Positions 57,086 through 64,000 of a stretch of DNA of 64,000 nt are shown here, one piece after another. Position 1 is the stretch's first letter; every line of letters starts with the position of its first letter. Origin of the DNA: Syncephalis plumigaleata (lineage: Eukaryota; Zoopagomycota; Zoopagomycetes; Zoopagales; Piptocephalidaceae); contig JAIXMF010000003.1 in NCBI GenBank assembly GCA_025201365.1, positions 1,550,001 to 1,614,000 on the forward strand, written 5' to 3'. A program made the position numbers and the translations under genes. The notes beneath the pieces are model-generated. The model was not told the DNA's origin. It saw only the letters and a list, made by a program, of their open reading frames with translations, and ran no database searches.

Positions 57086-58813
57086 TTATTCATTGGCAAC
57101 ATTCAAGAATAAAGACTCGTCAATATCGAGAGAGTCCAAGTCGATATCCAAGTCATCTGCCAGTAGATTCCAATCTTTCTCTTCAGTTTCATCTGCTCTA
57201 CCCGCATCATTACCATCATCATCACGATTACTGCTATCCAATTGATTACCATGTACATTGATGCTATACTGTTCCGATAAGAATGATCTATATAACTGAC
57301 TGCTGAACGATTCCTTCTCTTGTCCAATGTTCACTCGACCTATACGCTCCAAGCATCGATATCGATGTCGACATTGTCGTGCACTACGCTTGTATTTTAA
57401 ATACTTTGAACATGACTCCCAGTCAAATCCCAATTGATTAGAGTCACCGGGTACTGACAATACTGCCGACATTAGTTGCTCATCCTCTTCCGGTGACCAT
57501 TTCGAAAAGTTATACGTTGGATCGATGGCTGCATTCCATCGTGCGCTACATTGACGTGGAGTACGACCCGGTATCATAGAGGCGACCATCTTCCAGCGTC
57601 TATTATACTGTTTAACACCTTGTCGTAACAACTCATCCTCCTCTTCAGTCCAGTGACCCGATTTAATACCAGGTGTCATCGAGGAACGCCATCGATCACG
57701 GCATTGTGTTGGCGTACGTGAACCCATGTGTCGTGCAATGGTTGTCCATAGAAAGCCGTACTCTGCCACTAGTCGTTTCAACCTTTCGCTTTCTTCTTCC
57801 GTCCATGTCATCTTTCTACCACGGCGTATCGTATTTGAACTACTAGTATTACTACTACTAGCAGTAGCACTAGAGCTAGCTAAATGTTCCACCCATCGTC
57901 TACGACATTGACGATCAGTACGTCCTGGTACTTTAATTGCCACCCTGGCCCATTCACCATATGGATAGGCGTTAACGGCTTCAGCTAGTAGGGCATCCTC
58001 CTCTGATGTCCAGTAGCCACGCTTAATTGTACTGGCGGTGGAGAAATACCATCGACTACGACATGAGTTTTGCGAACGACCCGGGAACATCTTGGCCACC
58101 TTTGCCCATTCCATGCCGTATTCCTCGACCGCTGCACATAATCTAGCGTCCTCTTCCTTTGACCAATAGTTGATGGCACATCTACGTCTTACATTAAACG
58201 TAGATGCAGCAGCAGTAGTATTATTATTATTGTTGTTGGTATTACTAGTTGTACTAGCATCATTTGTAGATGACTCGTTCACTTGTTCCGATTCATTGAT
58301 GATATTCCAGCGTGCGGCACATTGCTCAGGTGCCCGTTGTTGAACACCACTCGCCACTTGTAACCAACTCGTACCATGATGTTTTACACTCTTACATAGT
58401 GTATTATCCTCCCAGGGTGACCATTGACCAATTCTAACCAAATGTCCCTTGGATGGATCCTGACCTGCTGCTGCTGCGCTTATTGACGTTAGATGTGATG
58501 CTGTTATTACATTAGTGGATAGTTGCGATGAGGAAGACGTGTTTGTAGAATAGAATGACACTGGAATAATACGAGTATGTCTTTGTATTTTCATACATTT
58601 TGTTATTGTTGCTTTTGGAATACGTGCAAGAGTACAGAATGGCACAAGAAATACTGGTAGTGCGCACGAATAGTTGCCTAGTGTCATATTGAATAAGCAA
58701 TAGTATACATGATATAAAGTAGCGGATATCTTCAAGTGTCTTGTAGGAAAATAAAAGAAAAAGAAAAAGCTGGCATTAAAAATACATTGATGCATTGTCT
58801 TCACCGCCATCAT
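57086..58813 (-). CDS. Six-repeat Myb (SANT-like) DNA-binding protein
   Basis: Single exon, up to 575 residues. Six Myb repeats at about 127-172, 210-256, 264-311, 332-377, 384-430 and 436-492, each with the W...W...W/F pattern and most with the PGR turn (MFPGRSQNSCRSRW, KVPGRTDRQCRRRW, MIPGRTPRQCSARW). The C-terminus is strongly acidic (DDLDIDLDSLDIDE), like an activation region. Multi-Myb proteins of this type resemble SNAPC4 and fungal Reb1/Bas1-like factors. The start is uncertain: ATGs at 58813, 58687 and 58594 are in frame, and the last gives MKIQRHTRIIPVSFYSTN, which looks like a mitochondrial presequence. Nuclear or mitochondrial action is open. Confidence 0.85.
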   Translation of the reverse strand: MMAVKTMHQCIFNASFFFFFYFPTRHLKISATLYHVYYCLFNMTLGNYSCALPVFLVPFCTLARIPKATITKCMKIQRHTRIIPVSFYSTNTSSSSQLSTNVITASHLTSISAAAAGQDPSKGHLVRIGQWSPWEDNTLCKSVKHHGTSWLQVASGVQQRAPEQCAARWNIINESEQVNESSTNDASTTSNTNNNNNNTTAAASTFNVRRRCAINYWSKEEDARLCAAVEEYGMEWAKVAKMFPGRSQNSCRSRWYFSTASTIKRGYWTSEEDALLAEAVNAYPYGEWARVAIKVPGRTDRQCRRRWVEHLASSSATASSSNTSSSNTIRRGRKMTWTEEESERLKRLVAEYGFLWTTIARHMGSRTPTQCRDRWRSSMTPGIKSGHWTEEEDELLRQGVKQYNRRWKMVASMIPGRTPRQCSARWNAAIDPTYNFSKWSPEEDEQLMSAVLSVPGDSNQLGFDWESCSKYLKYKRSARQCRHRYRCLERIGRVNIGQEKESFSSQLYRSFLSEQYSINVHGNQLDSSNRDDDGNDAGRADETEEKDWNLLADDLDIDLDSLDIDESLFLNVANE

Positions 58814-58894
58814 CTTATCCTTCCTTTTCTTTCTTCATTTAGTAATCGTATATTCTGTGATATTCTTTAACTGTGATTGTCGACATACCTCAAC

Positions 58895-59257
58895 ATGACT
58901 CGTGGTAAACAAAAGGAACAAGCAAGGTAGCATTGTCTTTAGTTAGTAACAAGTAGAAGATATGCTTATAGGAGTATTTTATTATTATTAGGGAACGTGC
59001 ACAGAAACTTGCTGATAAAAATAAGGGCGGCAAATCACAGTTAAATGCGCGTGCTGCAGGTCTAAAAATTACCTGTCCTACTTGCAAGGTATGTGTTTAA
59101 CAAGAAGGATATACGTGTATTGAGTAGTTCATCTTCAACTAATATGATATTCATGATGATACAGTTAGCAGTGCCTAATTATAAATTATTGCAAACACAT
59201 ATGGAAGCGAAACATCCTAAAGATCCTATCCCACCTGAGAGTACCTTTACTTCCTAG
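58895..59257 (+). CDS. ZNF706-like small zinc-finger protein (4F5-type N-terminus)
   Basis: Three exons (58895-58926, 58992-59088, 59165-59257) give 73 residues, close to the 76 of ZNF706. The basic helical N-terminus (MTRGKQKEQARERAQKLADK, then NKGGKSQLNARAAGLK) is the 4F5-type region. A single C2H2 finger follows (CPTC-(11)-HMEAKH), with the second intron falling right after the CPTCK. The family is widespread in eukaryotes; human ZNF706 is linked to RNA/condensate behaviour and stem-cell regulation, but its biochemical role is not settled. The start lies only 81 bp from the outermost Myb-gene ATG on the other strand, so the promoters are shared. Confidence 0.9.
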
Positions 59258-59602
59258 TTACTTAGGACATACTTTTCTTGATCTATATCTATCTTATTAT
59301 ATACAATTACACTAATAGCTATAATATTACATGGTTGCTTTCATGGCAATTAATAAACATTATAGCGTAATCACTGACATCATGATCAATATATTGTAAA
59401 TGTAATACTGATCTGAATGACACACACTTATTCATTCATTCGTTTGTTCATTTAATTGCTAGTTGAATGATATTGACATCAAGTATGATGCATAAGAAAA
59501 GGAAAAGAGAAAAAAGCAACCATATGACTACATATGCGTGTGTATCCCTATGGTAAGACGATGTGAGTATTGTCGCGATAATGGTGATCCTTTCATTTCA
59601 AT
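59258..59602. other. Intergenic between convergent genes
   Basis: AT-rich, with AATAAA-like signals near 59350. No gene seen. Confidence 0.5.
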
Positions 59603-62600
59603 CTACATGTTGCATGCTCGAGCGGCAGTAGTATAATTTGATGAATTCAACTCGTGCATCGTCTTTTCGGCCGTATCTCTCGCCTATAATGATCACACTT
59701 GGTCAGTAACACGCACACACATATAGCTAGTATCGACTGCATGATTACTTACAACATTTGGTAATGATGCCGCCACTGCTAATAATGTGGTGATACCGTC
59801 ATTCTCGTTGTAACCAAGGCGTGTTCCTACAAAGCAACGATTACATCCACTGATGTATCCTTCACCGAGTGAATCTAATCCACGTGTGGAACGCGCTAGA
59901 TTTGCCGTATTCAAGATGCAAGTCTCCGTTAACACATCATTGTCATCTGGTCTTGGTCGTACAATTCTCGGTATGCTTGTACGTTCACGCTTCTTGGTCT
60001 TGTCAACGAGACTCATCGATACATCTCCGTCTTCGTCTTCGTCTTCATCTTCGCTGCTATCGCTGTCCACGCAGTGTTCTTTGTAATTGTTTTGTCCGTC
60101 AATCTGTTCCTCCGCCGGAATGACATCGGGCACTTCGACGTGTTGCTCTTTATCGGCAGCACACGATTTCTTCGTACGTAGCAATGATCTAGCCACGTAA
60201 ATCGGTTTATCGGCGTCGCTTGATGCCACTTTGTAGATGTACACCTCGATGGCCTGTAGATCGCTGTCACCATTGGCTTCCGCCAGTTTAATCTGTAGAC
60301 AAGCGGCAAATCCTTCTGCTGCATGTGTGACTACATTCGCTATGTCTACCGTGAATGTCTCTTGATTCTCCGATAATTCCTTATGTACAATACCCGAGGG
60401 TAGACAGCGACAACTAAGACTTAACACGGAGGTGGATGCCACCTTCACTTGAGGATGAATGTTTAGGAATTGTATACGTAGCGCTATTACAAGTGTGTGT
60501 GTAAGTTAAACAGATCAATTGCTATTTAGTAAGATGTATGGCTACTTACTCGTTTTTGAACCATAACCGCTACCCTCCATGCTCAGATTGTTGTTCTCGG
60601 CATCAATGTGTGGACGACAAGTTGATATGTTAGTGCTGGCGACATTGGGACCACCGAAGCTAAGGAAATGCTTCACGTAGATTTGACCACGATGCAATAA
60701 TGGTGCGCTATACTCGAATAGACCACCTGGCAATGCTAGTAGATCGACACGCACGATATCGAGGAATCGAGTAATAGCCGCGCCATCATCCGGTGCATCT
60801 GCCGTGTCCATCATACCGTATACAACGGATGCACCCGCACGACCAATCAGGAAACTATTAACCACGTATTGTCGATGCTTGCTAACGAGCGTCGTGGCGT
60901 GTAATTCCTCCACGGCGTAGATACGACGACACGTCTTGCCGGGTTTCAATATCAAGTCGTATAGATCGTAGCGTAGTGGCAGCATCACGGCACGATCACC
61001 AGGACGAATGGACATGATTCGTCTACCCGACAATGGTGTCTCGTAGATTCGTCGCAGTTGCATGACGGAGTTTTCATTATGCTCCACCAGCATGAGTGGT
61101 TCCTCGTCCTTTAAGGTCAATCGATTCTCGATCACTCTATTGATATCTAATAGTGCTTCATGATTCTTCCAGCTAATTACGCATAAAGCATTAGTACAGC
61201 ATATTTATAACATCGACAGATTACACGCTTACTAGAAACCAGATGCTGGTGCATACAACATATAGCCGGTGTAGATATCTTTAAACTTGGATGTTTTAGG
61301 TGGACCTGGCAATGTTACAAATATATCTAGTACAGCTGGTTCCAAGTATCCGTCACTATAAATAAACAAATATAGTGAGTAAGACATTATTGTTATATAT
61401 GAATAATACTTACTCGTTCGTATCAGGTGATGAAGGAGGTGCTGCCGCTGCCGACGTTCTTGATGCCGATACTGCTTTTGCCAAAAGTTGAGCACTATCA
61501 TGTCCAGGTCCAACGTTGACATTATGCTCAGTAGCCAAAAGTGTTATGGGTTGTTTATCAAACGCCTCTGGGGATTCGGCGTATTTTCTCGCAGCACTCT
61601 GGTATTTGCCGAACATTTCACCATTGGTATACTCTTCCATATGACTATCACGTCCTTTAATGCTCGCCACTAGATTGAATGACACGCCATCTCTTAGGGG
61701 ATAGGTCCATTCCTGGGTGTCACCGGCAAGTACGTGATTGGCGATCGTGTCAAAGAATTGCTTCTGACTGAAACCGCGTAGAGGGAAGCCAGGACTATCC
61801 GCCTTCACCACCATGGCTGCCAGTTTATACCGATGGTCGCCGTCCTCCTCGACGATCTGTTCCTGGCTAGGTTTCGGCTTGCTAGGATTCACCTGCCACG
61901 ACACGACAAGGAAATGACGGTCCTTTTGAGGGTACGTTACGCCGTTGGCATGATCCTGCGCGGTAACCACTTCATAGACGATATTACCGCGTGATTTACC
62001 ATCAAGTGTGGATAGGAAGTAACCGGTACCCGGTTTATCGAGCGATACTTCCGATGTCAAGTCATCGCCCACCATGCCTGTCACTACGAAATGACTCGCC
62101 TTACGTAGAACGATATCTGGATGTTCCACGAACACATTAACGAATAGACTGTCCTCTGGATCACTAACAATATACGAGGGCGGGTTAAGTTGATGCTCAA
62201 ACGAGTTTTGTCGATTTAGACGTGGATGATACTTGGCACTATTCAGGATAAATCGTTGTAATTAGCAATGAAATATGCGACTATTAGTAGTAGTAGTAGT
62301 AGTAACTATAACAATGGTAGCGCTTCTTACCGTGGTGCAGCGAAAAAGTGCGGCTCATGATAAAAGATGTTCTCGTGTGCCTTCTGCTCCTCCAGCGAAA
62401 TAAACATTTTACCTTCATTGGCACGCTCGATGGTGCCACGTACCAGGAAGCGTATACCGTCAATGTCACCGCCATGGAAGATGGGACAGTTATTGGGCAT
62501 TAATCGATGCTTGAAATTCCATTCGTATGCATGCTTCAACGGCTCGTTATATCGATTTAGGTCGAGGTTGGGCTCGCACTCCGCCAACGTCATGAAATGT

Positions 62601-62914
62601 CGAACCTCGCCTTTACCGGCGGGTGCTTTAAACGCGAACACCGCGTAGCCTTGTATCTCCCGTTCGGGGTCATCTTTCTTCACGATACCAAGCGCGAATA
62701 CACCTTGACAAGCTTGTCTAGCATCTTCATCACCGAAATTAAACACAGTTTTACGACCCTCCGTAAATGCAAGCGGCATGGGTATGTGTGCCGGTTCATT
62801 GGCACCCATTATATGCGTAATGCCATGAAATGTCAGACTAGGATGGCTACACGTCACCTCGACATTCATGACGGGCACACTAGGCTGTGCCTGTGTTTTG
62901 GCTTGCGCGGACAT
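59603..62914 (-). CDS. Large orphan protein, 988 aa, six exons
   Basis: Exons 62914-62331, 62238-61414, 61355-61233, 61172-60550, 60483-59753 and 59683-59603; every junction keeps frame. Not recognised. No signal peptide or membrane segment; likely cytosolic or nuclear. The first half seems to hold two beta-rich domains of similar make (residues about 15-110, VEVTCSHPSLTFHG; about 225-320, VFVEHPDIVLRKASHFVVTG, DKDRHFLVV-like end). The third part has PAVLDIFVTLPGPP, YTGYMLYAPASGFYWKN and RRIMSIRPGDRAVMLPLRYDLYDLIL. A poly-acidic stretch (SDSSEDEDEDEDGD) near residue 820 is followed by KKRERTSIPR, which could be a nuclear signal. Function unknown. Confidence 0.8.
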
Positions 62915-63213
62915 GGTCAAGATGTAGTATGTACGTATATGTTGGTTGACAAATGGTTATTCGGAACGTGAACAGAAGAGGAAAACGACTGGATAGTTAG
63001 ATACAAAAAAATACTGAATACCGATGAGTATGAGATATTGAATAGGAAGAAAACGGTAAGATAGAAGGAAATGGTCAACGAGAATAATGATGACATATAT
63101 ATCCGCACTAGATGATTCATCATAGCAAGCTCTAACTATAGTGTGTAACGCAAAGGCCTCATTATTGATATAAACTGATTGCGGTGAGCGTTGAATTATA
63201 GGCAACGTAATCA
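62915..63213. other. Short intergenic region
   Basis: Promoter side of the 988-residue orphan and 3' end side of the receiver gene. No other gene seen. Confidence 0.5.
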
Positions 63214-64000
63214 TTATTTATTACTACTGCTGCTGCTGCCATTATTATGGTTGTTATCATTACAACACCATTGATTGAGTACCTCGTAAAGTGTATGTTT
63301 TACGACGGGTTTAGTTAGATAATCATCTATACCTAATAGTCGAGCATTACTGTTATTAGTAATGTAATAATAGGTATGTCTTAGTGATATTAACCTACCA
63401 TATTCATGACATCGTTCTCGTATTCGATCCCCACTCATACCGGTCAATGCAATGATAGGCATACGAGGTCGACCATTTAATACGCATTGTTGTCGTATTT
63501 TGTTGGCTGACTGACATCCATCCATGCCTACATATACATATGTATACATATAATCAAGTGACATTAGTAACAAGTAATCATAAGAGTAAAAGTACACTTA
63601 CCTGGTAACTAGATAGATACATGTATAATTATAATAAAAGGACATTCAGTGTATTATTACTTTCTCTTACTTCTTACTTACCTGATAATCCATAAATATC
63701 AATGCATAATTCTTTTCCATAGTTAAGCTTAATGCTAACAAATAGAATGTGAATAGTATGTTAGCCATTTATTCGTGTTCATATCGTCAAATCTCACCTT
63801 CTTCGCCACTAGATGCATGTTCAGCTCGATAACCAAAATTCTTGATAATATGACACATAAGCTAGATAGGTATTATTAGTTAGATATCTCGTATAATATA
63901 CAGTACGGACAGCTTACCTTGGCATTCAACGGATTGTCTTCAACCACTAGAATCACTTGCTCTTGACGTAGCGACATTTCTTTATCTGATTTCGTTGCTT
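63214..64000 (-). CDS. Response-regulator receiver domain, C-terminal part of a gene leaving the window
   Basis: Six exons: 64000(partial)-63918, 63861-63798, 63734-63682, a 7-nt microexon 63602-63608, 63527-63399 and 63332-63214. The product is a complete REC domain: acidic pocket VVEDN, phospho-acceptor Asp in IFMDYQ, QLPGMDG loop, ALTG (Thr/Ser switch) and TKP (Lys). The stop follows a short Asn/Ser tail. The domain would accept a phosphoryl group in a His-Asp relay. Upstream coding sequence (ATKSDKEMSLRQEQV...) continues past base 64000, so this is probably the C-terminal receiver of a hybrid histidine kinase or an Rim15/Ssk1-type protein; which one cannot be told here. Confidence 0.85.

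Overview
The window looks like nuclear DNA of an early-diverging filamentous fungus, possibly Zoopagomycota or a similar lineage; this placement is inference from gene content, not a database match. Genes are short and spliced. Their introns are about 50-90 bp, start with GTAAG and carry CTAAC/CTAAT branch sites just before TAG or CAG. The gene set is fungal: an OPT oligopeptide transporter, a Ty3/gypsy LTR element, an AcrB-like membrane coiled-coil protein, a fungal annexin, Kre33/NAT10 and a Vms1-type RQC factor.

Layout. 0.3-4.5 kb: a secreted orphan, the first member of a seven-helix orphan family, a 76-residue secreted peptide and a Bax-inhibitor/TMBIM protein. 5.3-11.1 kb: a Ty3/gypsy element on the minus strand, whole in appearance, with two 299-bp LTRs that look identical and an ACGTG target duplication. 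It sits inside one unit of a diverged satellite of about 84 bp that runs on to about 15.25 kb. 16.6-23.7 kb: second seven-helix gene, OPT transporter, secreted cysteine-repeat protein. 25-34 kb: F-box protein, annexin, a Ser-rich orphan, a FIST-domain gene and a 2OG-Fe(II) oxygenase. 34-44 kb: Kre33/NAT10 rRNA/tRNA cytidine acetyltransferase and a PP2C-like phosphatase, separated by about 3 kb of simple-sequence DNA. 45-52 kb: third seven-helix gene, a membrane START-domain protein and Vms1. 52.7-64 kb: AcrB-like protein, DUF1279 mitochondrial protein, a six-repeat Myb protein, a ZNF706-like small zinc protein, a 988-residue orphan, and the 3' end of a response-regulator receiver gene that leaves the window.

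The neighbouring genes do not form one pathway. Themes that recur are RNA and ribosome quality control (NAT10, Vms1), lipid/membrane proteins (START, annexin, TMBIM, AcrB-like) and secretion.

The most novel items are the three-copy seven-helix family with a shared last intron, the old 84-bp satellite, a 7-nt microexon in the receiver domain, and a set of single-base frame slips in six host genes that all behave like one lost base in or beside a short homopolymer. The slips may be assembly error rather than biology.
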